The notes beneath the pieces were generated by a model. The model made no database searches and was not told where the DNA came from. It saw only the letters and a list, made by a program, of their open reading frames with translations. The position numbers were made by a program, and so were the translations under genes. Below, one piece after another: positions 49,968 to 59,139 of a stretch of 64,000 bases of DNA; position 1 is the stretch's first letter; each line of letters begins with the position of its first letter. Source of the stretch: Streptomyces olivochromogenes (GTDB lineage Bacteria > Actinomycetota > Actinomycetes > Streptomycetales > Streptomycetaceae); assembly GCF_001514115.1 (NCBI RefSeq), contig NZ_KQ948466.1:124001-188000 (forward strand), in the 5' to 3' direction.

Positions 49968-51752
49968 CTAGGCGTCCGCCGTGGAGTCCAGCAGGGCCGC
50001 GCACTCGGCCGCGAGGGCCGCCATGCCGTACGTCCCGGCCACGCGCAGCGCCTCCCGCAGCAGTCCGGAGGCGTGGGCGGCGGCGCCGGGGCGGTCGGAC
50101 CTGCGCAGCGCGCGGGCCTGGGCCAGCCGGAGGCGGGCCAGCTGGGGCTGGGAGGAGCGGACCGGTTCGGTCGCGGTGCGGAAGTGGGCGAGGGCGGTGT
50201 CCGGCTCTCCGGCGGCCAGGGCCAGCAGTCCGCGGGCCCGAGCGGTCGGTCCGATCAGCACGGTGGGCCAGCCCGCGAGGGCGATCTGCTCGCCGTCGTG
50301 GGCGGCGAGCCGCTCCCGCAGTACCGGCAGGACCTGGCGCAGCTCGGCCTCGAATCCGCCCCGGGCGTCGAGCGCGGCGCTCACCTCGGCGAGCAGCACC
50401 AGCGTGGGCACCGCCCATCCGGAGGGCGGGAACCGGCTGAAGTCGGCGGTGTCGTGGGCGAATCCGACGAGCCGGTCCGCCCCTTCGGCGTACTGACCCG
50501 TCTCGCACAGCGCGAGCGCGAGCCCGGCCCGCCAGACGGGGAAGTACCCGTGCCGTTCGACGGTGTCGGCCAGACCGGAGGCGAACAGGTCCGCCATCCG
50601 GCCCTGTTCGCGCAGCAGCCAGTAGGCCTGGCCGAGGCGGGTCTGGTGCAGGTTGTCGGCGGGGACGGCCAGATCGGCGGGTAATCGCTCGACGAACGTC
50701 AGCGCGTCGCCGAAGATCCAGCCCGCGGCCTTGTCGAACCGGCCGTGCCACAGGTCGAGCAGGGCGTCCAGGGTGTGCTGCTGCCAGGTGGTCAGCACGC
50801 CGCGGGTGTCCGCGGCGTGTTTGCGGTACTGGTTCGCCGTGGCCAGCGCGCTGTACACCTTGCCGGCCCGCAGCTGGTCGAGGGCGACGGCCATGAGCGC
50901 CTCGCCGCGGAAGTAGGCCGAGCCGTGCCGGGCCGCGGCGTCCCGCAGGCGTTCGGAGAGCGTCAGGGACTCGGCGGTGGACATGAAGTCGTACAGTCCC
51001 CACCGGCATTCGGTGAGCACCTCGCAGGCCACCTCGTCGTCCTTGCCGTCCACGGACAGCCTGCGCAGCGTACTGCGCGCCAGCCGTGCGCCCTGCTCGG
51101 GGCCCGCCTGGCCGGCGGCGGTGTCCTGGCTGACCGCCATGGACAGCTTCTTCGCCAGGTGCGCGTTGAGCCTGAGGCGCAGTCCGGCGGCCTCGACGCT
51201 CTCGTCGTCGCCCAGCGCGGCCAGGCTCTCCCTGATCAGCTGGAGCAGTTCGTGGTCGACCTGCCCGGGGTCCGACCAGCGGCGGGCCATCCTGATGACG
51301 GCCTCCGCCCGGGCCGGGGGATCCCCCTCGGCGCTCGCGTACGCCGCCCGGTAGAGCCGGTCCGCCTCGCGCATGTCCCCGGCGGTGTGGCTGAGGTCGC
51401 CGCGCCGCAGCAACCGGTCGAACTCGTCCCGGTGCCGGGCGGCGGCCGAACCTCCCCTGCCCGCGCCGGACTTGACCAGTTTGGCCGCCCGCTCTCCCGG
51501 GCCCGGGCCGATCGTCTTCGAGATCCGCTCGGTGGACGGATCGGGAACGAGGGCGAGCAGCGCGCCCTTCGCTTCCAGCCGTTCGTCGCACAGCTGCGCG
51601 AGCTCATGCGTGACACGTCGCTGGCCCGTCTCGATCCTGCTCAGAAAGCTGCGGCTGCAGTGCACCTCTTCGGCCAGTTCGCTCAGTGACTTGCCGGCCG
51701 TCGTCCGACGTCGGCGCAACTCTGCGCCGAACGCGTTCTCTTCGATCGCCAC
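49968..51752 (-). CDS. XRE-type regulator with long helical-repeat domain
   Basis: 594 residues from GTG. HTH about 8-60 (LRRRRTTAGKSLSELAEEV, CSRSFLSRIETGQRRVT). The C-terminal 450 residues are a chain of helical pairs, TPR/SARP-like (GDMREADRLYRAAYASAEG, ADTRGVLTTWQQHTLD, GLALALCETGQYAEGADRL). It contains a TTA codon (50682-50684). The GTG is abutted by GGGAGG, an awkward distance, so the true start is uncertain. It is divergent from the Hsp70-like gene, with a dyad between, so it is the likely regulator of that module. Confidence 0.78.
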   Translation of the reverse strand: MAIEENAFGAELRRRRTTAGKSLSELAEEVHCSRSFLSRIETGQRRVTHELAQLCDERLEAKGALLALVPDPSTERISKTIGPGPGERAAKLVKSGAGRGGSAAARHRDEFDRLLRRGDLSHTAGDMREADRLYRAAYASAEGDPPARAEAVIRMARRWSDPGQVDHELLQLIRESLAALGDDESVEAAGLRLRLNAHLAKKLSMAVSQDTAAGQAGPEQGARLARSTLRRLSVDGKDDEVACEVLTECRWGLYDFMSTAESLTLSERLRDAAARHGSAYFRGEALMAVALDQLRAGKVYSALATANQYRKHAADTRGVLTTWQQHTLDALLDLWHGRFDKAAGWIFGDALTFVERLPADLAVPADNLHQTRLGQAYWLLREQGRMADLFASGLADTVERHGYFPVWRAGLALALCETGQYAEGADRLVGFAHDTADFSRFPPSGWAVPTLVLLAEVSAALDARGGFEAELRQVLPVLRERLAAHDGEQIALAGWPTVLIGPTARARGLLALAAGEPDTALAHFRTATEPVRSSQPQLARLRLAQARALRRSDRPGAAAHASGLLREALRVAGTYGMAALAAECAALLDSTADA

Positions 51753-51779
51753 CCTCCCAACGGCCCGCTCCCCGCCCTG

Positions 51780-51803
51780 TGTTGCCAGAAAGCGTTGGCA
51801 ACA
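51780..51803. promoter_or_regulatory. dyad in the XRE / Hsp70-like divergent promoter
   Basis: TGTTGCCA-GAAAGCGT-TGGCAACA, perfect 8-bp arms with an 8-nt spacer; a further GTTGCC half-site lies at 51818-51823. Candidate operator of the XRE regulator. Confidence 0.6.
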
Positions 51804-51901
51804 GCCGACCGCTCCACGTTGCCGCGGAAACCCACCACTCTGTCTGTGAGCGAGCTTACAGCGAGCAAGGGTGCGAGCACCGGCGGACAGGAGCACTGGT
51901 C

Positions 51902-53695
51902 ATGGGATCGGACGAAGCCAAGGTGGTGGCGGCCGTCGACTTCGGCACCCACGGCACCGGCTTCGCCTGGACGGTGCGCACGCCGCTCAACGACGATCCG
52001 CTGACCAGGCGGATCCAGTTCTTCACCCGGTTCCCCGGTCGGCAGCCGGACAGCCCGAAGAACCTGACCGCGATCCTGGTGACGGACGACGGGGACACGG
52101 TCGCCTGGGGCCACGAGGCGCGCGCTCGGTGGGTCGAGGCCCTGGCGAAGGGCGAAGCCGAAGGGCTCGGCTACGCCTACGCCTTCAAGACGGCGCTGAA
52201 GAGCGGCGGTTCGATGGCGGACCTGCCGATCACGGGCGGCTTCGTCGACCGCGCCGACCGCGGTCTGATACGGGAACTGGTCACCGCCTACCTCAAGGAG
52301 ATCCGCGAACTCGCGACCGCGGAGATCAAGAGGATGACGTACACGGAACGAGAGGTCCGCTGGTGCATCACCGTCCCCGCGATCTGGGACGACGAGGACA
52401 AGGCGGTGCTGCGGCGGCTGGCCGTGGACGCGGGGTTCCCCGGTGATCCGGAGCGGCTGCTGCTGGCCATCGAGCCGGAGGCGGCGGCCCTGTACTGCCA
52501 TCTGCGGATGCCCGACGCCGGCTCGGGTCCGCACCGGCGGGCCCGGCTGCCCCTGCACCTCGACGGCTTCCGGTCCGTGGTCGTCGACTGCGGCGGCGGC
52601 ACGGTCGACATCACGGCGTACGAGTCGCACGGCGACGCCGGTCCGTCCATCGCGCTGCGCGAGATCGGCATCGCCACCGGTGGGTGGCTGGGCTCGGAAC
52701 ACGTCAACCAGGCCTTCCTCGACAAGACGCTGGGCGACCGCTTCGGTCCGGCGGCCTTGAAGCGGATCGAACGGGATCACCCCGGCGAGCTGCTCGAGCT
52801 GTCCGAGCAGTGGGAGCGGGCCAAGGCGACGGTGGAACTGGACCGGGAGGCGGATGCGGTCGCCGCTGTGCTGGACCCGGTGCGGATCGAGGTTCCGGTC
52901 ACCGTGTGGGACCTCCTGGACGAGCAGGTGCGGGTACGGCTGACCCACGACGCGGCCGGCCTGCCGCGGCAGATCGTCCTGCCTCCCGAGGAGGTGGAGG
53001 GGCTGCTCGACGAGAGGGTGGACGGCATCCTGGACAAGGTCGCGGAGCAGCTCGCGGCCATCGGCCGGACCAGCGCCGCGAGCGCGGAGCCGGAGACCCT
53101 GGTCCTGGTCGGCGGATTCGCCCGCTCCCCGTGGCTGCGCGAGCGGATGCGGGCCCGGTTCGGCGAGCGGCACCGCATCCTCGTCCCGCCGGACCCGGCC
53201 CTCGCGGTCCTGGAGGGCGCCGTCCACTTCGCCTACCGGCCGGACGTGTTCGTCTCCCGGCAGGCCAAGTACACCTACGGCTTCGAGACGGCCAAGCCCT
53301 TCGAGGAGGGGGTCGACTCCACGATGCGCATGTACCGCGACGACGAGGGCGACCTCCTGTGCGTCGGCCGCTTCGGTGTCGCGGTCCAACGCATGGACAG
53401 CGTGCGGGTGAACGACGCCCACCCCTTCCGGATCGTGCCGGTCCGCGAGGACCAGGACGAGCTCGACGTACGCCTGTACCGCTCCGCGAAGGCCGATCCC
53501 CGGTACGTCGACGAGGACGGGTCCGAGGAGATCGGCCGACTGACCGTCGACCTGTCCGGCACCGTCGGCAGACCGCTCCGGGAGCGTCCGATCATGCTGC
53601 TGTTCTACTTCGGCGCCACCGAACTTCGGGTCGAGGTGTTCGACCCCGCCACCGGAGAGACCAGCCAGGTCTCCGTCGACTTCGACCGCGTATAG
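51902..53695 (+). CDS. HSPA12-like Hsp70/actin-fold ATPase
   Basis: 597 residues, AGGAG at 8 nt before ATG. Phosphate 1 AAVDFGTHGTGFAWTV (about 9-24), connect/phosphate 2 VVVDCGGGTVDITAYES (about 227-243), GGWLGSEHVNQAF, adenosine motif LVLVGGFARSPWLRERM (about 401-417). The ending RPIMLLFYFGATELRVEVF with ATGETSQVSVDF corresponds to the closing block of eukaryotic HSPA12-type proteins, not DnaK. The DnaK substrate-binding domain and lid are absent. It would hydrolyse ATP as a switch. The partner gene follows after 29 nt. Confidence 0.85.
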   Translation: MGSDEAKVVAAVDFGTHGTGFAWTVRTPLNDDPLTRRIQFFTRFPGRQPDSPKNLTAILVTDDGDTVAWGHEARARWVEALAKGEAEGLGYAYAFKTALKSGGSMADLPITGGFVDRADRGLIRELVTAYLKEIRELATAEIKRMTYTEREVRWCITVPAIWDDEDKAVLRRLAVDAGFPGDPERLLLAIEPEAAALYCHLRMPDAGSGPHRRARLPLHLDGFRSVVVDCGGGTVDITAYESHGDAGPSIALREIGIATGGWLGSEHVNQAFLDKTLGDRFGPAALKRIERDHPGELLELSEQWERAKATVELDREADAVAAVLDPVRIEVPVTVWDLLDEQVRVRLTHDAAGLPRQIVLPPEEVEGLLDERVDGILDKVAEQLAAIGRTSAASAEPETLVLVGGFARSPWLRERMRARFGERHRILVPPDPALAVLEGAVHFAYRPDVFVSRQAKYTYGFETAKPFEEGVDSTMRMYRDDEGDLLCVGRFGVAVQRMDSVRVNDAHPFRIVPVREDQDELDVRLYRSAKADPRYVDEDGSEEIGRLTVDLSGTVGRPLRERPIMLLFYFGATELRVEVFDPATGETSQVSVDFDRV

Positions 53696-53724
53696 CCATG
53701 GCCTACCGCCCCGAAGGAGGAGAC

Positions 53725-54531
53725 GTGTTGTTCAACCGCGACAAGGGCAAGCGGCCGCAGGAAGTGAGCATCAGGCTGGACGGCTTGGACACCCTGGAGT
53801 CGCGGATCCGGAAGCTGGAGGCCGCCGCGGACGACCAGCGGGCCGCGCTCGCCGCGCTCGACCCGCTGGGTGACCGGCTGATCGAGTTGAGGATGCGCCA
53901 GGAACGCGCGGAGGAACGGGCCCGGACGCTGGAGACGGCCGTCGCGGACACCCGCCGCGTGCTCGACGAGCAGAGCGAGGTACTGGACCTGGTGCGGGTC
54001 ACCCAGGTGGCGGAACGGGACGACCTCACCCGTGAGGACTTTCTCGTCCACTACGAACTCGCCCAGCGGTTGCGGGCGTTGTACACCCAGCGGATGCCCG
54101 ACCTGATCCAGCCGCGGCTGACGGCGGAGCGGCCCCGTGATGTCGTACGGCGCCAGGCGCAGTTGATCAGCCGGCTGTGCGTGGTGCTGTTCGGCCCCGA
54201 CGAGCAGGGTGGGCTCGGCGAGCCCGACCTCGCCGAGCTGGCCCGCATCGCCACCGACGCCGGCGTGGTGGGGCTCGACGCGCGCCACCAGCGGCTGTTG
54301 GAGCGGGTCGGCACGGAAGCCGCCCATCTGTTCCGGGCCATGACCGGCAGTGGCCATGCCGGCCACTTCGACTTCGCGGTGGAGCCCGGCACCCCGGTGG
54401 ATTCGGAGGAACACGCCCTCTGGCCCTCGTGCGAGGCCGGGCGACCGGTCGCCTTCGTGGTGTGTCCGGGATACCGGGCGGCAGGCCGCCGGTTGCTGGA
54501 GACCTTCGTCTACACCGAGGCCACGGGCTGA
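53725..54531 (+). CDS. coiled-coil partner with GrpE-like architecture
   Basis: 268 residues from GTG 53725 (AAGGAGG at 4 nt; ATG 53698 is possible). Heptad-rich helix about 10-95 (LDTLESRIRKLEAAADDQRA, MRQERAEERARTLETAVA). Then a helical segment about 100-195 and a compact C-terminus VAFVVCPGYRAAGRRLLETFVYTEA. Coiled coil, helix bundle and small beta end repeat the order of GrpE, and the CPGY...ETFVYTE end recalls the GrpE beta wing. Sequence identity to GrpE is not claimed. Likely co-factor of the preceding ATPase. Confidence 0.6.
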   Translation: MLFNRDKGKRPQEVSIRLDGLDTLESRIRKLEAAADDQRAALAALDPLGDRLIELRMRQERAEERARTLETAVADTRRVLDEQSEVLDLVRVTQVAERDDLTREDFLVHYELAQRLRALYTQRMPDLIQPRLTAERPRDVVRRQAQLISRLCVVLFGPDEQGGLGEPDLAELARIATDAGVVGLDARHQRLLERVGTEAAHLFRAMTGSGHAGHFDFAVEPGTPVDSEEHALWPSCEAGRPVAFVVCPGYRAAGRRLLETFVYTEATG

Positions 54532-54669
54532 CGCCGGGGGTTTCGATCGATGTGCTGTCCGGCCTTCGGGTCCGGGTCGGACAGAAGGATTTCGGTCCGG
54601 GGCGCGCGGGGGGCGCTCCGGCCCGGAAGGCCACAGGGCCCGCGGGGGGACCGGGTTGGGGGACCCGGG

Positions 54670-54711
54670 GGAAGGGGAGCGGAGTCGCCGCATCGGCTCC
54701 GCTCCCCTTCC
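54670..54711 (+). terminator. perfect 15-bp hairpin
   Basis: GGAAGGGGAGCGGAG (54670-54684) and CTCCGCTCCCCTTCC (54697-54711) around 12 nt. It closes the Hsp70-like operon and sits before the phosphotransferase gene. Confidence 0.8.
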
Positions 54712-54777
54712 GATGCGCGCGTCCCTGCCGCCGATAATCGCTGGGCGGGAGCGCGTCCGGTCGTTCACACTCGCGCG

Positions 54778-55989
54778 GTGACGAGAACGGTGAGTGCGTG
54801 GGTGACTTCGGGTGACGAGTTCCTCGGGAGCGCGGGGCCGTTCGCCGTGGACGTTCCCTGGTGGTCCGAAGTGGGGCCGGTCGTCGGGTGGTTGGAGGGA
54901 CTGCTCGGGGTGCCCGTGCTGGTACTGCGTCTGCTGGACGTGGCGGGGGGTGCGCACGGGCGGGACGGCCATGTGACGTACCACGTCGAGGCGTTGGAGC
55001 GTCCGGCGATCGGTCTGCTGGATCAACGACCCGTCGTAGATGGAGTGTTGGACGGTACCGAGGCGCTCAGGTCGCCGTGGGCCCGGGCTGAGGGGCTGCG
55101 CGAACTGCTCGACTGGGCGGCGGGGGAACTGGCTTCGGCGGGGCGGCCGGTGAGCGGTCCTGTCGTGCAGCGGCGTACCTGGAATCTGGCCGGGCTCTTT
55201 CGTCTGCCCACGGTGCGCGGTCCGGTCTGGCTCAAGGCGACACCGCGCTTCGCGGCGGACGAGGCCGCCGTCATCGCCGCGTTCGCGGGGGTCGATCCGG
55301 GGCTCGTCCCCACGCTCCTCGGCGTGGGTGAGCGGCGCGTCCTGATGGAGCACGTTCCCGGTGATGACTGCTGGGGGCCCTCGCCGGAGACGGTCGGTGC
55401 GGCGGTGGAACGGTTCGTCGGCGCGCAGGCCGCGGTCGCTTCCGGGGGTTCGGGTGGGTGCGGCTTCGTGGCGGGGGTGCGGGACTGGCGTGCGCCGGTT
55501 CTCGAGGTGGCGGTTCGTGATCTGCTCGACGGACCCCTCGCGGAGGAGTTGACCGAGCGGGAGGTGCGGGGAGCGCGGGAGTTGGCCGGGCGGTGGGAGC
55601 TTGTGTCGGAGTGCGGGCTGCCCGACACGCTGGTGCACGGTGACTTCCACCCCGGGAACTGGCGCAGCGACGGTGGGGCTCCTGTCGTGATGGACTTCGC
55701 CGATGCCTATTGGGGCAATCCCGTGCTCGACGGTCTGCGCGTCCAGGGCTTCCTTCCCGAGTCGGGTCGTGCGGCGGCCGCCCGGGACTGGGTGGCGGCC
55801 TGGAAGTCGCGGGTGCCCGGCAGTGACCCGGCTCGGGCGCTCGATCTCGCCGAGCCGCTGGCCCATCTCACGTACGCCGTCCGGTATCAGGAGTTCCTGG
55901 ACGGCATCGAGCCTTCGGAACGGCCCTACCACCGGGGGGATCCGGCGGACGAGGTCCGGGCGGCGTTGCGTTGCGCGTCGCTAGGGTGA
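54778..55989 (+). CDS. aminoglycoside phosphotransferase-fold protein
   Basis: 403 residues, GTG start with no good ribosome site. N-terminal 120 residues are of unknown type; the kinase-like part has VWLKATPRF (Lys), VHGDFHPGNWRSDG (catalytic loop HGDxHxxN), VVMDFADAYWGNPVLD (metal-binding D). This is the APH/choline kinase fold. It may phosphorylate a small hydroxylated compound; antibiotic resistance is not implied. It has no operon partner. Confidence 0.78.
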   Translation: MTRTVSAWVTSGDEFLGSAGPFAVDVPWWSEVGPVVGWLEGLLGVPVLVLRLLDVAGGAHGRDGHVTYHVEALERPAIGLLDQRPVVDGVLDGTEALRSPWARAEGLRELLDWAAGELASAGRPVSGPVVQRRTWNLAGLFRLPTVRGPVWLKATPRFAADEAAVIAAFAGVDPGLVPTLLGVGERRVLMEHVPGDDCWGPSPETVGAAVERFVGAQAAVASGGSGGCGFVAGVRDWRAPVLEVAVRDLLDGPLAEELTEREVRGARELAGRWELVSECGLPDTLVHGDFHPGNWRSDGGAPVVMDFADAYWGNPVLDGLRVQGFLPESGRAAAARDWVAAWKSRVPGSDPARALDLAEPLAHLTYAVRYQEFLDGIEPSERPYHRGDPADEVRAALRCASLG

Positions 55990-56165
55990 TCCCTGCGTCG
56001 GCTGTGGGTGCGTGGGTCGGGGCCGTGCCGGTACGTCGAGCCCGTCGCCGCCGGATCAGGCGTTGCCCTGTAAGGAGACGTCTCCAGATCCGGACGTAAA
56101 CGACGGGCTTGCGACGTACCGTCACGGCCCCTTCCGCGCGTTGACGGGTGCGGGCAGTGGGCTGT

Positions 56166-57620
56166 TCAGGCTTCGGCGGGCTCCGGGTCGGGAGTCGAGG
56201 TGGTCAGGTACTCCTCCTTGATCTCCTTCGGGCCGAAGGGCCACACCTTTTCCAGGTTCGCCCAGATGACGAAGGCGACGCATCCCAGGGCGACCCAGGC
56301 CAGGGACCACTCGATGGGGTGGCGGCCCGGGGAGTTCTTGTCGGCGTAGCCGTAGATCGTGAGCCAGCCGACAAGGGCGAGGAGGCTGGGGATCGGGTAG
56401 AGCCACATCTTGTAGGGGCGGTGGAGGGTGGGCTGGCGCTTGCGCAGGACGGAGAGGGCGACGATCTGAGCCAGGGCCTGGACGATCACCATGACGGTGG
56501 TGAGGAGTTGGATCAGGGTGGCCAGGTCGGTGTGGCGGCCGATGAGGAAGCCGATCGCCGTGATGACGCCCATGGTCGCCAGGCCCAGCATCGGGAAGCG
56601 GTGCTTGGGGTGCAGCTTGGCGTACGGGCGGAAGAAGACGCGGTCGCGGGCGGCGTCGTAGGGGACGCGCGAGCCGCCGAGGAGTCCGGTGAAGACCGAG
56701 GCGAACGCGGTGATGAGGATGAGGACCGTGACCGTGTCGGCGGCTCCCTCGCCCCAGGTCTTTTCGAGGACGGCCGACGCGACGGAGGTGGAGGCGATGT
56801 CCGTCGGATCGGTCATGCGGTGCCAGTCGATGACACCGAGCGTGCCGATCTGGAGGAGGAGGTAGATCGCCATGATGCCGAGGATGGAGAAGACGATGGA
56901 GCGGGGCAGGGTGCGGCCCGGATCCTTGATCTCGGCGCCCATGTACGCGGTGGTGTTGTAGCCCAGGTAGTCGTAGATGCCGATGGTCAGACCCGCGGCG
57001 AAGCCGATCCAGAAGTGACTGCTGGTCAGTTCGAAGGCGTGCGCCGGGTAGGTGAAGGCCAGATGGGCGCTGAAGTCGGTGGCCGCGGCGATGATCACCA
57101 GGAGGACCGAGGTGATCATGACCGCCCACATGACCGCCGTGATGCGGGCGATGTGTTCGATTCCGCGCCACAGGAGCAGCACCACGAGGGCGACGACGGC
57201 CAGGCCGATGAGGTCGCCCGTGGTCTTGCCCATGTCGGGGGCCAGGTAGCCGAGGTACTGGACGAAGCCGACCACGCCGGTGGACATGATCAGGGGGATG
57301 AAGAGCATGGCCGTCCAGACGAACAGGAACGGCATGAGGCGTCCGGAGCGGTACTGGAAGGCCTGGCGAAGATACACGTAACTGCCGCCGGAGCCGGGCA
57401 TGGACGCGCCCAGTTCGGCCCAGATCAGGCCGTCCGCGAGGGCCAGCAGCGCACCCGCGACGAAGCCGATGATCGCCTGCGGGCCGCCGAACGCGGCGAC
57501 CATCAGCGGGATCGTCACGAACGGGCCGATGCCGCACATCTGGCTCATGTTGATGGCGGTGGCCTGGAAGAGGCCGACGCGGCGGACGAAACCGCCGGTG
57601 GGTGGCGGGCTACCGGACAT
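56166..57620 (-). CDS. APC-family amino acid permease
   Basis: 484 residues, about 12 membrane spans. GPFVTIPLMVAAFGGPQAI, SGGSYVYLRQAFQYRSGRL (APC core helix 3), GLTIGIYDYLGYNTTAYMGAE (helix 6), VPYDAARDRVFFRPYAKLHP. It belongs to the amino acid/polyamine/organocation superfamily. Divergent from the ROK regulator, with an operator-like site between, so its substrate may be related to glucosamine or its degradation products rather than a free amino acid (inference). Confidence 0.87.
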   Translation of the reverse strand: MSGSPPPTGGFVRRVGLFQATAINMSQMCGIGPFVTIPLMVAAFGGPQAIIGFVAGALLALADGLIWAELGASMPGSGGSYVYLRQAFQYRSGRLMPFLFVWTAMLFIPLIMSTGVVGFVQYLGYLAPDMGKTTGDLIGLAVVALVVLLLWRGIEHIARITAVMWAVMITSVLLVIIAAATDFSAHLAFTYPAHAFELTSSHFWIGFAAGLTIGIYDYLGYNTTAYMGAEIKDPGRTLPRSIVFSILGIMAIYLLLQIGTLGVIDWHRMTDPTDIASTSVASAVLEKTWGEGAADTVTVLILITAFASVFTGLLGGSRVPYDAARDRVFFRPYAKLHPKHRFPMLGLATMGVITAIGFLIGRHTDLATLIQLLTTVMVIVQALAQIVALSVLRKRQPTLHRPYKMWLYPIPSLLALVGWLTIYGYADKNSPGRHPIEWSLAWVALGCVAFVIWANLEKVWPFGPKEIKEEYLTTSTPDPEPAEA

Positions 57621-57694
57621 AGGGGTCTCCTGATATCGGGACGCGGGGAGGCGGGCTCCCTTTCGGCCGGCCCGGCGAGGCTGACTGGGCGATA

Positions 57695-57713
57695 AAGTTA
57701 AGGAGACTTACTA
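57695..57713 (-). promoter_or_regulatory. ROK-type operator (permease/ROK side)
   Basis: On the minus strand TAGTAA-n7-TAACTT. The identical two half-sites at the identical spacing recur upstream of the GH2 gene. Located 75 nt upstream of the permease start and 24 nt upstream of the ROK ATG. Confidence 0.6.
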
Positions 57714-57736
57714 GATGCGTCAAGAGGGTGTCAGGC

Positions 57737-58936
57737 ATGCGTGAGAATGGTGCGATGCCCGCCAGCGACGCCATAGCGCAGCCCGAACAGCCCTGGAACC
57801 GGCAGCGGCTGCGCAGTACCAACGAGCGGCTGCTGCTCGACCGGCTGCGCACGGGCGGCGCCGCCTCGCGGGCTCAGCTCGCGCGGGAGACGGGGCTCTC
57901 CAAGCCGACGGTCTCCAGCGCGCTCGCGGCTCTGGAGGAGGCGGGCCTGGTGCGTGAGGCGGGCACTCACGCGCCCGAGCGCGGCCGGGTGGCGGTGCTC
58001 TACGCCCCGGATCCCGCGGCCGGGTACGCGCTCGGCATCGACATCGGGCGCAGTTGGCTGCGGGTGGCGGTCGCCGATCTGGACGGCGGCGTGGTCGCAC
58101 GTACCGATGTGCGCAATCGGGCGCGCAGTTCGGGTGCCATGGCCGACCTCGTCGTCTCCACCGCACGTCAGGTCGTCGCCAACTCCGGCGTGGGAGCACA
58201 CGAGGTGGCGCACGCGGTGGTGGGCACGCCGGGCGTGTACGACGAGGAGCGGCGCCGGGTGCGGTACGCGATGCATCTGCCCGGGTGGGGTCGCGCGGGC
58301 CTGTTCGACCGGATGCGCGAGGAGCTGGGCATCCCGCTGGAGGTGCACAACGACGCGAACCTCGCGGCGCTCGGCGAGTACACGTACGGCGTCGGCGCGG
58401 GCAGCCGGCTGTTCACGTACATCCTGATCGGCACCGGTCTCGGCATGGGCGTGGTGAGCGAGGGCCGGCTGTTCACGGGGGCGCGCGGCGGGGCCGGGGA
58501 GATCGGGTTCCTGCCGTGGCCGGGGCTGCAGAAGCCGGAGACGCTGGAGGACGCGGTGTCGGGAGAGGCCGTCGTCGAGGCCGCGCGGCGGTTCGGCATG
58601 ACCGGCCAGCTCACGGCCAAGGCCGTGTTCGACGCGGCGCGCGAGGGGGACTCCGCCGCGGTGCGGGCCGTACGACTGGAGGGTGAGCGGATCGCCTACA
58701 CGGTGGCCGCGGCCGCCGCGGTGCTCGATCCCGATCTGGTGGTGCTCGGCGGCGGCGTGGGCCACAGCATCGACCTGCTGCTGCGGCCCGTGCGCGAGAC
58801 CCTGCGTACGCTCACGCCCCTGCGTCCGAAGATCGTGCCGAGTCGGCTGGGCGAGGACGCGGTTCTGCTGGGCGCGGTGGCGACGGCCCTCGGGACCGCG
58901 CGGGACGTGGTGTTCGAGCGACGCTCGGCGTCCTGA
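57737..58936 (+). CDS. ROK-family transcriptional regulator
   Basis: 399 residues. Winged HTH about 25-75 (LLLDRLRTGGAASRAQLARE, GLSKPTVSSALAALEEAGLV). ROK sugar-kinase-like domain about 95-395 (LGIDIGRSWLRVAVADLDGG, EVHNDANLAALGEYTYG, LIGTGLGMGVVSEGRL, LVVLGGGVGHS). The CxCGxxGC zinc motif of many ROK proteins is absent. ATG 57737 is used; a GTG three codons earlier is possible. It lies between a permease and an exo-glucosaminidase, so CsnR-type chitosan control is likely. Confidence 0.85.
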   Translation: MRENGAMPASDAIAQPEQPWNRQRLRSTNERLLLDRLRTGGAASRAQLARETGLSKPTVSSALAALEEAGLVREAGTHAPERGRVAVLYAPDPAAGYALGIDIGRSWLRVAVADLDGGVVARTDVRNRARSSGAMADLVVSTARQVVANSGVGAHEVAHAVVGTPGVYDEERRRVRYAMHLPGWGRAGLFDRMREELGIPLEVHNDANLAALGEYTYGVGAGSRLFTYILIGTGLGMGVVSEGRLFTGARGGAGEIGFLPWPGLQKPETLEDAVSGEAVVEAARRFGMTGQLTAKAVFDAAREGDSAAVRAVRLEGERIAYTVAAAAAVLDPDLVVLGGGVGHSIDLLLRPVRETLRTLTPLRPKIVPSRLGEDAVLLGAVATALGTARDVVFERRSAS

Positions 58937-58997
58937 GCGGGGCACTCGCCGTCGGTGATTGACACGGATTGCTCGGCCGCCTAGCTTGTGCGCCAGT

Positions 58998-59016
58998 TAG
59001 TAAAGGTTCCTAACTT
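58998..59016 (+). promoter_or_regulatory. ROK-type operator (GH2 side)
   Basis: TAGTAA-n7-TAACTT inside the near-palindrome AGTTAGTAAAGGTTCCTAACT (58995-59015, slightly over the motif). It lies 124 nt before the GH2 start and resembles the CsnR operators reported for Streptomyces chitosanase genes. Confidence 0.65.
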
Positions 59017-59139
59017 GCAGCCCTGGCTCGCGCCCCTTTGTTCCTGGCGCGCGCCTCTTCACTCCTGCCTCGCTCATGCCTCGCAGTGCCGACATGCAGT
59101 CTCGTAGCGCGGATGCTCCCCACCCCCAAGGAGACCACC

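Noticed and set aside
54778..55989. Aminoglycoside resistance gene
   Set aside because: Only the kinase fold is supported; fold alone does not show an antibiotic substrate.
56074..56085. Palindrome GGAGACGTCTCC between convergent genes
   Set aside because: It has no loop, no promoter context and no second copy, so it is likely chance.
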